Below are positions 1 through 13,439 of a stretch of 64,000 bases of DNA, piece after piece. The DNA is taken from contig OX155967.1 of the NCBI GenBank assembly GCA_944548615.1, positions 20,266,752 to 20,330,751 of the forward strand, written 5' to 3'. The translations under genes were made by a program, and so were the position numbers. Position 1 is the first letter of the stretch; the number at the start of each line of letters is the position of its first letter. This DNA is from Micropterix aruncella (lineage: Eukaryota > Arthropoda > Insecta > Lepidoptera > Micropterigidae). Below the pieces are notes generated by a model, which had not been told where the DNA came from, did no database searches, and worked only from the letters and a program-made list of their open reading frames with translations.

Positions 1-212
1 TTGGAAGTAAGGGCGCGAGTGTCTCGAGCCGCTGGGAAGTAATTCCTGGCTATCTCGCGGTAAGGAGTTGGTCTCTTACGGGTTGTGGCGTAGCTAGACG
101 CCGGATTTGTAATGTCCAAAGTCTTCTACGTTCACTGCACGGTCGATAGAACGATGAATCGTTAAAACGTCCTGCGGTGACGGGTTCGCCCGTTGTGGTT
201 GACATCTCAATA
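1..212 (+). repeat. Family A repeat, 3' third, cut by the window edge
   Basis: GC-rich sequence matching the last ~210 bp of the ~675-bp family A consensus, recognisable from the copies at 57850-58508 and 40023-40698. It carries the shared blocks GTAAGGGCG, CCTGCGGTGACGGG and GGTTCGCCCG and ends near GTTGACATCTC. The 5' part lies before the window. Nothing in it looks like a protein-coding gene; the short open frames across it are not conserved between copies. Confidence 0.75.
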
Positions 213-267
213 TGTACTGATAGCCGGTTTGAACGGTTTGGTGGTGAACGGTTTCGTGCAGCTTGGG

Positions 268-930
268 CCACAAGATCCATGTTGTTCTTGGATCGGCCCA
301 ACTCACTATTCAGTTCCTATTCAGAAGCCTCTTCGAGTGGAAGGCTACCCCGGGTAATACTACCGTGTCTCAAGCCTCAGAGCTGGTGGTCAGTTTGCGC
401 ACCGTCCGGCGGAGCCAATCGGTTGTGCATTCTGGCTAATTGCTGAAGGGGTTTGGAGACTATGCAAATACACTGTTTCCTAAGCAGCGGGGCGGATGTT
501 CACCTGTTTTCATGCCACTCTTGAAATGACTTTGGGCCACTCGATCCCGTGTGGCACTACGGACAAAGAACGCCCAGGTCCGCGATAAATTCTAACTGAA
601 TTACCGCTGTAATACAACAGGTAGAGGTCGCGTAAGCGACTTCGGACTCGTAACCAGTCGGAAGGACGGAGGTATCCTGAAGATTAATTCCAGACGGAGA
701 TATCCTGCCAAAACTGGTAATCAGTGGGCGAGGCTGCCAACTGGTTGCCTTTCCCGGTGCCTCGCCGTAAGGCGTTGGCCTCTGACGGGCAAGTGGCGGA
801 GCTTGACGGTGGATTCTTTGTCCTAAGTCTTCTGCGCTCACCTCACGGGAGACAGAACGATACATTTCGTTAAAACTTCCTGAGGTGACGGGTTCGCCCG
901 TTGTAGTTGACAACTCTAGTTCTACTGATA
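268..930 (+). repeat. Family A repeat, divergent near full-length copy
   Basis: Runs from the 5' block (GGCCACAAGATCCAT) to the 3' block (GACGGGTTCGCCCGTTG, then GTTGACAACTCTAGTT). The middle differs from the copy at 57850 and instead resembles the copy at 42815-43270 (GAGGTATCCTGAA, TTCCCGGTGCCTCGCCGTAAGG). The two therefore look like a second subfamily. No coding potential recognised. Confidence 0.7.
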
Positions 931-1129
931 GCCACCACGGTGCAATAGAGTCGGTAGCGGAAGAGACCCTAGGGGGTTCAACGGCAGCGCTCATAGTCCT
1001 AAGATTGGATTAGTGTCTTGGCGTCAGGTAGCAACCGGCCGTAAACACCATAGCCACTTTTTATTCCTTGTCCATGAAATTACACAATATGAAATTGAGC
1101 ACAAATGCTATGGCGTTCCCCGTAAGCGA

Positions 1130-1290
1130 CGGTCAAACCACAATCACATTATTGAGATTAGCAACCTGGAACGTAGGTTCCATGTAGAGCAGAAGTGCGG
1201 AACTGAGCAACATCCTAAAAAGGAGGAAATCGGATGCATGCTGTGTGCAAGAGACGAAGTGAAAAGGTTTAAAAAGCTCAACTCGTCGCC
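1130..1290 (+). pseudogene. RTE-clade LINE endonuclease N-terminus, broken
   Basis: Read in the frame that passes through ATTAGCAACCTGGAACGTAGG, this encodes LATWNVGSM, a stop, then RSAELSNILKRRKSDACCVQETK and another stop (split here as RSAELSNILK and RRKSDACCVQETK). TWNVGSM and the CCVQET block are the start of the apurinic-type endonuclease of RTE-like non-LTR retrotransposons. In-frame stops and the loss of everything downstream show a dead fragment. The longer open frame across the same bases in another phase is a shadow. Confidence 0.7.
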
Positions 1291-1433
1291 GACACAGCAC
1301 AAGATCGTGCTCAGTGGAAGAGAAGTACAAGGAAGACCGACCCCAAGCAAATGGGAGAACCAGAAAATATTTCGCAAATCTCTCACCTTATTAGAAACAC
1401 TACGAATATCGTTTCAAATTCCTGCATTTTAAA

Positions 1434-2060
1434 AGAACTCTACCCAAATGATAATTATTACTTCAAAATCTTTATATTTAAAGGTAATAAATGACCTTCT
1501 TTTGGTGTTTGCTTTATTAACTGAACTAATTCCAAATCAAACAATTTATTCTTGAGTTTTAACAAATTAAAATATTACAAAAGGAGGTTATCATTTCGTC
1601 CTATTTTCTTTTTTAATTTTCTTCTCTACTTTTTCGACTGATTGATATGGTTTTGTTTACAGACCTTAACGTCTGAGCGAATACAACGATCCGCCCGCGG
1701 CTTCGCCCGCATCAAAGCCTCTACGATTTTGATATTTTTCGGTGCCTAAGCAACTTTTCTTTAAATCTGGAAAACGACTGAAAAATATATTAGAAATGTA
1801 TACTAATCTAATATGTATTTATATCATTAACTGTATAATAAAAGCTTATGATATCTGCGCTGAATCGAACATTGGATTCAGAAATTTGTTAAAGAGGGCG
1901 ATATTTAACACTTAATATTCAAAATTTTATAATTATTGAAAATATATTACTTATTATCTACTGTTTGCACTTGTACTTATTCATTCCAACTTACCTGTCT
2001 CAACTTCGATTATCGTAGTGGTAAATTTGTTAAATACGTGGACACCCATCAACATAATGT
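1434..2060. other. AT-rich stretch without recognisable gene
   Basis: Mostly low-complexity AT-rich DNA. A short GC-rich patch near 1690-1715 (CCCGCGGCTTCGCCCGC) is of a type common in lepidopteran transposon debris. No coding signal seen on either strand. Confidence 0.5.
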
Positions 2061-2456
2061 ATTTATTAGGCTATTGCATAGCTTTTATCGCGGGCCTTAG
2101 GCCAGCGCGGCGACCGAATGAAGAAATTTGTTAACGAAAATTAATGATTTTTAAACTGATAATTACGTCTAAACGAGTACTGCTTACGATTCAAAAAAAA
2201 TATATGATAAATAAGAATATTTTCCTAATATTCTTAGCTTTGAATATTTTAGATTTTGTTTATATTACATAGTGTAATTAATTTCTGAAATTAGGTCTAA
2301 CCGAACACAAAAACGACTACTACGCAAATACTATCTGGCGTATTATTATGAAACCTGCACCATTTTAAAGATAATTTAATTATCTATCTTTTTATCTACG
2401 ATTTTTTTCGAATAATCTGTTTTTTTGCTTTATCGAATAAAAAATTCGTGCGCGAC

Positions 2457-2546
2457 GCTCTATCGGAAGACGTTTAAAATATTCCGAATCATTTGCTACC
2501 GCAGCCGCAAATGATTCGGAATAATTTCAACGTTTTCCGATAGAGC
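2457..2546. repeat. Imperfect 40-bp inverted repeat (MITE-like hairpin)
   Basis: Arms at 2457-2496 and 2507-2546 pair over about 40 bp with few mismatches. The outer ends read GCTCTATCGGAA and TTCCGATAGAGC; the inner ends read CCGAATCATTTGC and GCAAATGATTCGG. The loop is 10 bp. It sits between two copies of a TAGCTTT(T)A-YCGCGG motif near 2080 and 2615 and may be the core of a small non-autonomous DNA element. Confidence 0.65.
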
Positions 2547-2660
2547 GCAGTTATCTGATATCAGAAAAAAACATTATTATAATTGCATAAGTTGTTAAAA
2601 ATGCTATGCAATAGCTTTACCGCGGCAGTCCCCGAGTGCCACACGTATATATTTTTTTAC

Positions 2661-2732
2661 TATGTTCCTCCTTCCCTCCCTGGTCCCTCCCTTCCTATCC
2701 TCTTTCTTTTCTCGTTTTTTTCTTTCTCTTAT
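2661..2732. repeat. Polypyrimidine tract
   Basis: About 70 bp almost entirely C and T on the + strand. No function can be assigned. Confidence 0.6.
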
Positions 2733-3045
2733 CATTTAGATATTCTTGATGTTATCATTTAGTGGAAAATTGACTCTGGTGTAATTTGTAAAAATATTAA
2801 ACGAGCCGATTTCTCTGTCCTTAATTATATAAAACAATTTGTAACCAACGCAATAAATATTCTACCAAAACGAAGTACGGTATTGAGCAATCTAATAACC
2901 TATATATTCAATGGTAGCACGATTTTTATTTCGGTGTAGCCTGTTTGCCCGAATGAGATGGATATATGAATATGGTTTAAAGTACGTGCGTTAAATTTAA
3001 GCGCGTCCTAAGTGCGTTGTACTATTTATTATACTATAAGTAGAG

Positions 3046-3520
3046 ATACGGAATTTTAGCAAAAAAACAGAAAATTCGCTAAAATTCGCATATACTGCAT
3101 ATAAAACCACTTTTTAATAGACCTAAAATTTATATTTAAAATTATTAAAAGCTAGCATTGTGTACTTCCAATATTTGACCAATTAGAATCGTTTTGTCTG
3201 CAACGGCGACATTATATTTAATAAAGAAGCGTTCTGCTTCTACGCTATTCAACCAACATAGTAGAAGTAACTAACTTTGTAACGTTATCAAAGGTTGAAA
3301 AGCAGCATTTAGTACCCCAGAATAAGGTCTTAACTTTGGCATCGTCCTGTTTACTAATTGAAGGATTAGGCGATAAAATAAGAGTATACACATCAATCAG
3401 CTCATTTTGAGAAAGGTCTGAAAATAGTATTTTTTGGGAAGTTTTCGAGTGATCTAATTTGTTTTAAGGTGGTGCCTTGCAGCCACAAATGGGCAAAATA
3501 ACTGACTATTATGATTTAAA
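3046..3520 (+). mobile_element. DNA-transposon relic with GAGATACGGAATTTT end
   Basis: Begins with the inverted-end motif GAGATACGGAATTTT, also seen at 18907. Internal blocks (ACTTCCAATATTTGACCA, AAAGAAGCGTTCTGCTT, AGCAGCATTTAGTACCCCAG, TCAGCTCATTTTGAGAAAG) recur at 20760-21620, where the opposite end CGAAAATTCCGTACCTC is preserved at 21742-21758. This copy lacks the right end. Superfamily is uncertain; hAT-like is a guess. Confidence 0.55.
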
Positions 3521-3795
3521 TTTTCAGGTTGGCAATGAACGTGTTAAAGTACACGCGTTAACTTTATACGGGTCCTAAGTGCGCTGTACCTGTTAAGTTA
3601 TACAATAAAAGTGCCAGTGTCTCGAATGTACGTACTTACACGCCAGAATAAAAGTTAAGTGCGCCAATAAACGCTCGATATTACGATTTTAGGGGGATTG
3701 TACATACATATTTGATGCCTGCTAGACTGATGGAGTGTCACAGTCCATAACCCTCGCGCGGCGTCCCAGATGGTATATTGTTTTTATCTCCCTCT

Positions 3796-3870
3796 TAACC
3801 CTTGCGTGCGGGTGTCATTCTTCACCCGATAATGTCCGCACGCGGGGCTTCTCTCAATAATTAAGCAGAT
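3796..3870. repeat. Short hairpin with TTAACCCTTGCGTGCGG start
   Basis: GCGTGCGG and CCGCACGC flank a ~25-bp spacer. The outer TTAA followed by CCC resembles a piggyBac-type terminus, but no partner end was identified. Confidence 0.35.
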
Positions 3871-4139
3871 GAATAGTGGTTTAAGTAAGGCACGGGGTGG
3901 TTTAATGGCCCATAACCTCCGTAGATATTTATTTTAACCCTCGGAAAGAATGGATGGTTACAAATATATTCTATGTATTATTAGGGTTCCGTACCAATGC
4001 ATGCAAATAGAACCCTATTGGTTAGATTTTGCTGGCCGTCTTTCTTTTCTGCCAAGTCGTCGTTATTATTTAAAATGATTGACATTTAAATCTATCCTGT
4101 TAAAGAATGACACGGCACTGAGACGTGATTATGAACTAT

Positions 4140-4510
4140 TAGCCTCTAACATAAGCTCAAAGACGTACAATGAGCTATGAAGAGAGCTATTCTGAGAGTT
4201 TGTTTCACTGCGTGAAACGAGGAAATCTTCAGAAGGACCCAGCTCACTGATATAACTCGTAAAATCAGCAACTTAAAATGGCAATGGGTAGGACATAATA
4301 TAGCTCGCAGAACCGACAAACGTTGAGGGAAAAGGTTCTCAAATGGCGAACATGTGCCCGCAGACGGACCTATGACATTGCCACGGTCGCAGGAAGTAGG
4401 TGTATGGAGGCGGCACAAGACCGTTCGTTATAGCATTATATGGGGAGAGGCCTATGTCTAACAGTGGACGTCTACCGGCTGATATGATGATGATACCGGC
4501 TGATATGATC
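4140..4510 (+). pseudogene. RTE-clade LINE C-terminus and 3' end
   Basis: Broken + strand reading frames give ISNLKWQWVGH, ARRTDKR and GEAYVQQW-like segments. This is the conserved tail (LKWQWAGHIARRTD... GEAYVQQWT) of RTE-like non-LTR retrotransposons. It is followed by a TGATATGATGATGAT tail as in RTE elements. Several stops and indels make it non-functional. It may belong to the same family as the endonuclease fragment at 1130, but the two are not contiguous. Confidence 0.7.
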
Positions 4511-4880
4511 GGGTGGCCAAACCGCAGAAACCCATCATTTTTCATCCGCTCGGACACCGACGATAAGAAACTATGGGTTAGGCAGCACATGCCACCGGCA
4601 TCACACCGTACCTGCCAGACGCTCAGGCTCTCCGCCCGAATGAGACGGGTACGCTCCACCAAAACCTGGTTTCCGCCGGGTTCACCGTCAGACTGAAATA
4701 GTCCACATGCTCCCTGCGGCGTAGCTACGATAGCCGCACGCTCCAAAATATCCATATCAATCGTCAGTATCCAAGAGACAGCCAGCGAGACGCTGGCCAC
4801 GAAGTAGGACCACACGCGCGACCTCCGAAATGGAGATCCAACCACAAGCACGAGCGGCACACGCCACTTAAGGTACAAAT
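4511..4880 (-). other. GC-rich open stretch of unknown origin
   Basis: About 370 bp of relatively GC-rich sequence between an RTE tail and a family A copy, open on the minus strand as part of a 197-codon frame (4339-4932). The middle residues (SLAVSWILTIDMDILERAAI, then VATPQGACGLFQSDGEPGG) have a plausible amino-acid mix and few low-complexity runs. However, the frame runs into repeat DNA at both ends. I do not recognise the product. It could be a captured gene fragment or part of an unknown mobile element. Confidence 0.35.
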
Positions 4881-4895
4881 ACACCACTGTAGAGC

Positions 4896-5564
4896 AACTA
4901 GAGTTGTTAACTACGGCGGGCGAGCCTGTCACCTCATGAAGTTTTAACGATTAGTCGTTCTGTCTCCCTGAAGTGAGCGTAGAAGACTTGGACAAAAACA
5001 GTCCACCATAACGCTCCGCCACAAGCTCGTAAGAGGCCAACGCCTTAACCGCGAGATAGCCAGGAGTGCTACCCAGCGGGCTTACACTCACGTCCTTACT
5101 TCCAATTGCTACCAAATTACTCCAGTCTCTCGATTGGTTACGAGTTCGAGGTCGCTTGCGCGGTCCTCTCCCTTACGAAGCGGTGAAACGGTGTATACCG
5201 AATCTATCGCGGACCACGGCATCCTTTGCCCGGTTGTTCACCCAGGATCGGGTAGCCGATGGTCGTTTCAAGAGCAGTCGCCGTAAGGTCCGCAACCACC
5301 CCCGCTCTATAGGAAAAAGTTCAGCTTCCAGACTCCCCCGACTGTTAGTTACAGTGCGCAATCGATTGGCAATGCCGTAAGGAGCGCAGAAACTCCAGGA
5401 GCGCCAGAAGATTGATTCCTAGGGGAAACTAACCATAAGGCCAGAGTCCTACCCAGGCTCGCACTTCATGCGTGGAGGCCGTCGGATGGGTGTTGACCCG
5501 TGAGTGTGACCAATCCTGAACAGAATGGGTGTTCGTGGCCAACTCAGCAAGGGCCCCTTTGCTC
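4896..5564 (-). mobile_element. Family A element, full length with 12-bp TSD
   Basis: Complete minus-strand copy of 669 bp. It is bracketed by identical 12-bp direct repeats CCACTGTAGAGC at 4884-4895 and 5565-5576. The sense 3' end is ...AACAACTCTAGTT and the sense 5' end GAGCAAAGGGGCC. There are no terminal inverted repeats and no poly(A). No intact long frame is conserved between copies, so it appears non-coding and non-autonomous. Confidence 0.8.
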
Positions 5565-5752
5565 CCACTGTAGAGCGCTTTTATGGCCGGGATGGGAATG
5601 CCTCAGCCCTGCTGACGCAACGAAGAGAGAGAAACAAGTCATGCGATATCGTATCTCGCGTGGCCGAGATGGAACAGGGACTCCGAAAGCAAGAGGCACT
5701 CGTTCAACAAAAGGCCTGAGTATTAGCCGGAGCGAAGGGCAGCCTGTTGCGC

Positions 5753-6053
5753 TTTGGGAGCTAATGGGCCCTGTTGCAGTTTGGCCACGAAGATCCACTT
5801 GTATAGGGTCGGTCAAACGCACGGGTCAACACTTATCCGGCGGCCTCTACGCAAAAGTGCCAGCCGGGGTAGGATGCTTGAGCGGGGGTAGTTGTTAACC
5901 TTACGGCAACTGCTATTGATACGATCATTCGGCCACCCGATCCCGGGTAAACAGCCGGGCAAAGGATACCATGGCCCGCGATAGATTCGGTAGACACCGT
6001 ATCCTCGCTACTTAAGGGAGAGGACAGTGCAATCAGTCCTCGGCTAATTGCCG
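5753..6053 (+). repeat. Family A repeat, 5' part
   Basis: Starts at the family 5' block (GGGAGCTAATGGGCCCTG) and continues to about two-thirds of the consensus (GCGATAGATTCGGTAGACACC, GGAGAGGACAG). The 3' end is missing. It faces away from the copy at 4896-5564 with ~190 bp of unassigned sequence between. Confidence 0.7.
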
Positions 6054-7639
<1,586 letters not shown>

Positions 7640-8152
7640 TATTATTTTTTCAAATTGAAATTATGTTTATTACTAAATAAATGAAATGATAAAATAATGA
7701 AAGGGCACTTATCTGGTCTGTGGCGACCAGGAGTGACTCCACGCCTTTTTCTTCTCTTCTTTCAGTGTTTGCTAAGTGTTTCCTGCTGTGGTATTGGAAC
7801 CTGATCAAACTGGCTTCCTACTGTTTCCTACAGCGGCAACACAACAATGCGAAAGACGAGAATGAATGCTGGAAAATATTAGGCGATTAGTGTTTCTTAA
7901 ATATTAATGATTTTTATAAAATGTATATCAATATTTCGGCTCAGCCGTCGTCAAGATATGTGACATTTCTGAAATCGAACAATTCGTTGAAAATTTAAAT
8001 TCAAGGAATCGAACAAAAAGAAATGGATTAATAATATTTTACACGATTTAGTTAAGGTACCATAACCAACCGTGCAAAACGTTATTTTAAAATGAATGAT
8101 TATAAATTAAAATAAAAAGCATTTGATGATTATGATAATATGATAAACCTTA

Positions 8153-9445
8153 TTAATTTTGCCTATTGAGACCGGAACCTTTGCAAGCGCCTAAAATATA
8201 AATATAAGCCAATTCCCAAGATTTGACGTCCCTTTCTTTTGCATTATCACCAAGGCATTTTATTATTTTAACTTTAAAACATTGATCAAAAGATAAATTA
8301 TGCGCCCTGGCATGCAAAGATATTGGGAGTTGGCTTTCATTTCCTACACTAGCCCTATGATTATTTAGTCTAATATTAAGTGGTGTTGTTGTTTCACCGA
8401 TATAAAAGGCATCACAAGTCCTGCACAGAAGTTGATATACTATATTTTTTGAAATACAACTGCAATGAAAGGGAACCCTGTAACTATTAGTAGTATTTGG
8501 ACTGGTAAAAAAAGGACTTAGATCTAACAGAGAACAAGTTTTACAACGTGGACGACCACAAGGTTGAAGGCCAAAAGTATTATTACCAATAGAGAAATTT
8601 TGATTTTTTTTTGTTTTGTTTAATATTGATCTAATATTAGGTGGTCTGTGGAAAGATAAAATTGGCGGTGAATCTAAGAGATCCTTAGTGGATGCATCAT
8701 TAGAAATGATGGGGAATAAATCAGATAATATATCTCGCAGTTTCTCAGCACCAGGAAAATAAGTGGTGCTAAGAAAGATTTTATTATTATTATTATTTTT
8801 ATTTGAAGAAATTTTAGGTTTTGGTATATATTTTACTTCAGAGTTTAGAATATGTTTATCCAATAGAGGAGCAGGGTATTTTCTTTCAAGAAGAGATTGC
8901 TTTAGATTATTGAGATATTTATCTAAATTTTCTTTGTTGTTAACTAAACGGTGTCCGCGAATGGACATTGAATAGGGAATGGATCTCTTGGTGTGAAATG
9001 GATGACAGCTATCAAAGTGTAAATACTGTTCTTTATTTGTAGGTTTTATATGAATCGCGGTTTTAATTTTACCTTCGGAAATTGTTAAATCAACATCTAA
9101 GAAAGTAATTTGTGATTTAGAAATGGTATGAGTAAAATTCAAAGGGCCAAAATTATTTAGGTCGTCAAGAAAGGTTGTTAGAGTAGTTTGTCCGTGTGAC
9201 CAAATCATTACTATGTCGTCAATAAATCTATACCATAATATGGGTTTTAAATTTTGCGTTTGAAGAAAATTTTGCTCGAATAATCCCATGAAAAGGTTGG
9301 CATACGAAGGTGCCATTCGAGTGCCCATAGCAGTCCCTTTAATTTGAAGATAAAATTCATCTTCAAAGGAGAAAGCATTACACGTTAAGACAAACTCGGC
9401 TAATTTGCAAAGAAAATCTTTGCAAAATAGCTTGTCCTCTGTTAG
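8153..9445 (-). pseudogene. Penelope-like RT / GIY-YIG endonuclease, 5'-truncated
   Basis: Open frame with two recognisable parts. The first is the reverse transcriptase palm: GTRMAPSYANLFM followed by YRFIDDIVMIW, with the catalytic Asp pair intact at about residues 37-38 counted from the Met at 9328. The second is a C-terminal GIY-YIG nuclease starting near residue 296 (IVYQLLC... FYIGETTTPLNIRLNNHR), preceded by a CGRPRCKTC cysteine cluster. The frame is open upstream of that Met to about 9445 (EDEFYLQIKGTAMGTRMAP), where the inverted copy begins. The N-terminal RT fingers are therefore lost by 5' truncation rather than by a stop. The nearby ATG at 9328 is internal, not a real start. Activity is unlikely because the front half is missing. 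Confidence 0.88.
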
Positions 9446-9446
9446 A

Positions 9447-9815
9447 TCTAAGTCCTTTTGTTACCAGTCCAAATACTACTAATAGTTACAGGGTTCCCTT
9501 TCATTGCAGTTGTATTTCAAAAAATATAGTATATCAACTTCTGTGCAGGACTTGTGATGCCTTTTATATCGGTGAAACAACAACACCACTTAATATTAGA
9601 CTAAATAATCATAGGGCTAGTGTAGGAAATGAAAGCCAATTCCCAATATCTTTGCATGCCAGGGCGCATAATTTATCTTTTGATCAATGTTTTTAAGGTA
9701 AAATAATAAAATGCCTTGGTGATAATGCAAAAGAAAGGGACGTCAAATCTTGGGAATTGGCTTATATTTATATTTTAGGCGCTTGCAAAGGTTCCGGTCT
9801 CAATAGGCAAAATTA
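9447..9815 (+). pseudogene. Second Penelope-like copy, GIY-YIG part only, with stop
   Basis: Near-identical to the C-terminal third of the minus-strand copy, from just before the GIY-YIG motif to the same C-terminus (GSGLNRQN). A 1-bp difference gives an in-frame TAA at 9694-9696, where the other copy reads Lys after QCF. The nuclease frame is therefore broken here. The shared 3' untranslated part continues to 10345. Confidence 0.85.
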
Positions 9816-10346
9816 ATAAGGTTTATCATATTATCATAATCATCAAATGCTTTTTATTTTAATTTATAATCATTCATTTTAAAATAACGTTTTTCACGGT
9901 TGGTTATGGTACCTTAACTAAATCGTGTAAAATATTATTAATCCATTTCTTTTTGTTCGATTCCTTGAATTTAAATTTTCAACGAATTGTTCGATTTCAG
10001 AAATGTCACATATCTTGACGACGGCTGAGCCGAAATATTGATATACATTTTATAAAAATCATTAATATTTAAGAAACACTAATCGCCTATTATTTTCCAG
10101 CATTCATTCTCGTCTTTCGCATTGTTGTGTTGCCGCTGTAGGAAACAGTAGGAAGCCGGTTTGATCAGGTTCCAATACCACAGCAGGAAACACTTAGCAA
10201 ACACTGAAAGAAGAGAAGAAAAAGGCGTGGAGTCACTCCTGGTCGCCACAGACCAGATAAGTGCCCTTTCATTATTTTATCATTTCATATATTTAGTAAT
10301 AAACATAATTTCAATTTGAAAAAATAATAATTTACACATTTACAAT

Positions 10347-11025
<679 letters not shown>

Positions 11026-11388
11026 TTAGAACAAAATTGAAATCGAAAAATAAGCTCTCACACTGACACAGTGAGGGAGCTTATTACATAAACGAGCAGA
11101 ACAGTGAGGGAGCTTATTACATAAACGAGCAGAATGGACCGTAAAAAAGTTAATGTAAACAGAAGAGTAATGTAAAGGAAAGGCGAGTGTGTTATCCCGA
11201 CTTGATCGAAATAAAAGACAGTGGCCTCCCAAAGTGTGGAATTTCTCTGAGATAGAAGAGAGAAGTGGGGATATTGAGGATGTTGTATAGCAACAACGTA
11301 TGCGAATTTCGTCGATCGCGAATAGGAAGCCAGTGAAATCGCTAGCTAAAGTAGCCAACGAGGTCGAACCATCGTAAGTTAAAGGCAT
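11026..11388 (-). pseudogene. Possible LINE C-terminal fragment
   Basis: Minus-strand frame contains HYSSVYINFFTVHSARLCNKLPH. It resembles the SFTVHAARLWNSLP block near the C-terminus of several lepidopteran LINE reverse transcriptases, as also seen at 15010 and 17000. A 33-bp unit is tandemly duplicated at 11068-11133 inside it. The assignment rests on a short motif. Confidence 0.4.
11068..11133. repeat. 33-bp tandem duplication
   Basis: Two identical adjacent 33-bp units, 11068-11100 and 11101-11133, each beginning ACAGTGAGGGAGC. Confidence 0.9.
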
Positions 11389-11769
11389 ATCTCAGGCAGA
11401 TATTTTGCAGACGCTCCAGCTTATAATCTTAAGATCTAAATATGTACGTACATATATTATTTTTGCGCAAACATTGTCAATGTTTTGGGGCGCATATAGT
11501 GACATCGTGCAGCCTTTAATTTCATGTAAATATGTAGATGGTTTTTAAAATATTTTTTTGTAATTTATATTTCACCTCATAACTCCAAAAACCGTAATAT
11601 TGTTATTGTTAGAGGTCATTCACCTCTTATAACAGAATTCCAGTTTACCTGATAAGAATATTAATTAAATGCATAAAAGTGGTTGACTAAATTAATTCAA
11701 TATGCTAATTATATTACTTTATTAGGATCACTGTTGTTATAAGAAAAATGTTTAGAAATTATAACTAGT

Positions 11770-11965
11770 TTTTTTTTTTAATTATTTATTTATTTATCCA
11801 TAACATACATAATTATAATTAATTAATTACTAACTTTTTACTAAAACTAGTAGTGGAGTAGGAATAACTAGAAAGCTTAACTAATCAGTAAAAAAGGTAC
11901 AGGCTCATGTGGACTATACTGCCTCACTAGGCCTAGACCTGTGTCGAGGAAGTAGCTTAAAAAAT
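11770..11965 (-). mobile_element. LINE 3' tail fragment
   Basis: On the minus strand, a GGTCTAGGCCTAGTGAGGC block is followed by an AT-rich stretch ending in TAAATAAATAAT. The same CTAGGCCTAGTTAGG block followed by an A-rich tail occurs at 19530-19620 (+) and 51960-52150 (-). It is the 3' UTR of one LINE family. Confidence 0.5.
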
Positions 11966-12536
11966 GGTTGTCCAATAGCAGCCGTGTCTTAAAAAATATT
12001 TAATATAATAGTAATATTATTATTTATAGATATTTTTAACGTAATGATATTTATAACATAAATATAAAGGTATAATAAATGTGATATTAATCATAAAAAA
12101 GTATTATACCAACGTATTACTGCATAATATATAGTTGAAATATATTTAATAAATTTACTAAATTCAGCAAATACTAAAAATAACAACAGCAATAATATTA
12201 ATAATAATAGTAAATGCAAGGGGTGAAATGTCAATAGCTCATGATAAAAATAAAATAATATTGATAGTAACTTTTTTTTTTAGGCAAGAATTTTTAGTAG
12301 ATTTTTACTTTCCCTTCTCCTTTTATCCAGTATCCAACGCACCACCATCTTCTTCAGCATGGTTGTCGGTGTGGATGTCAATGCATTTCCTCCCACCTCA
12401 AATATAAACATATTGTAAATTAAATCCTCGGCGAGTGAAATACAAAATGTCGCTGTCCGTATGCTGAGTTTTTAGCTTGTTGGGGTTGGTGTTGCGGTTT
12501 CTGGAAATGCGAACACTATTCGTAATCGCACACACG
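11966..12536. other. Unassigned AT-rich stretch
   Basis: No recognisable gene. Rich in ATAATA-type low complexity near 12000-12270. Nothing else supported. Confidence 0.4.
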
Positions 12537-12745
12537 AAAACCCATTATGTTTAGGGTTGGTCACACTCACGGGTCAACACCCATCCGGCGGCCTCCACGC
12601 ATGAAGTGCGAGCCTGGGCAGGACTCTCGCCTTAGGGCTAGTTTCCCCTACTAGGAATCAACCTTCTGGCGCTCCTGGACCGTCTGCGCACTGTGCGGCG
12701 TGAGCCAATCGACTGTGGTTGACAACTCTATTTGTCACTAATAAA
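12537..12745 (+). repeat. Family A, internally deleted copy
   Basis: The 5' third of family A (GTTGGTCACACTCACGGG... GCCAATCGACTGTGG) is joined directly to the extreme 3' end (TTGACAACTCTATTTGTCAC). The junction is at GTGG/TTGAC, where both sides share a few bases. About 450 bp are missing. Confidence 0.8.
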
Positions 12746-12819
12746 AATAATTTTAAAATGTCAAAAATTCAGATTTTGACATATTTTAATTAGTGACAGG
12801 TGACTGTTCTCAATAGTTT

Positions 12820-13165
12820 TTCAGGTGCTTTCAAATTACATATCGCAAGTGAAATTCTGTAAGATATGACTTCTGTCAATTTTTGACACTGACAGTTTGG
12901 TTTGACAGTTGACGGCCAAAATCTAATGGGCTTCTTTCAGGGTGAGACTTTCCCTATATACTAAATTTCAACTCAATCTGTTCAATGGCTCGGCAGTTAT
13001 CGTGAGAGATTGCATACAGGCAAACAGACAGACATTTCTCTGAAAATGGTCCTAATCATCTTGGTGGACCTTAAAATGGATATATCCGTCGTTATCAAAA
13101 CATTTTTTTCCGCTCTATCGCAATACTTTACTTTCCCTACCAGTGGTAGCCGGGAAAGTAATGTA
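12820..13165. mobile_element. Family B (TTTCC-ended MITE-like) fragment
   Basis: Contains ATTTCAACTCAATCTGTTC, GACAGACATTTCTCTGAAAA and an end block with ACTTTCCCTACC and GGGAAAGTA. Related segments occur at 32820-32960, 33650-33740, 37180-37340, 41750-42305, 53515-53700 and 61570-61670. Confidence 0.5.
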
Positions 13166-13439
13166 ATGTTAAAGTTTAGATTATGATAAAGCGTAACCTT
13201 CTACACCAGCGTAGGTACATGACACTTGTATAATCCCAAAATATAAACCCAATTGCAATAGTGTATACCTAAGGTGAAATATTCCAGACATCGACACGGA
13301 GTGAATATCGCTGCGAGATGAGTCAAAATAATTATTACCCTCCCCGTCGCGAAGGGAGGGGGTAAAGAGGCGGGGCCTAAAAACTCAGATACGGTTTATT
13401 TTTTATGTAGTACGTCGCCTTAATCTGCATATTTAATAT

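Noticed and set aside
1013..1432. 139-codon + strand frame as a host gene
   Set aside because: The recognisable protein (RTE endonuclease) is in another frame of the same DNA, so this frame is a shadow.
5066..5898. Several open frames of 60-130 codons on both strands, repeated near 33101, 40283 and 57980
   Set aside because: They lie within family A copies. The frames shift between copies, so no protein is conserved.
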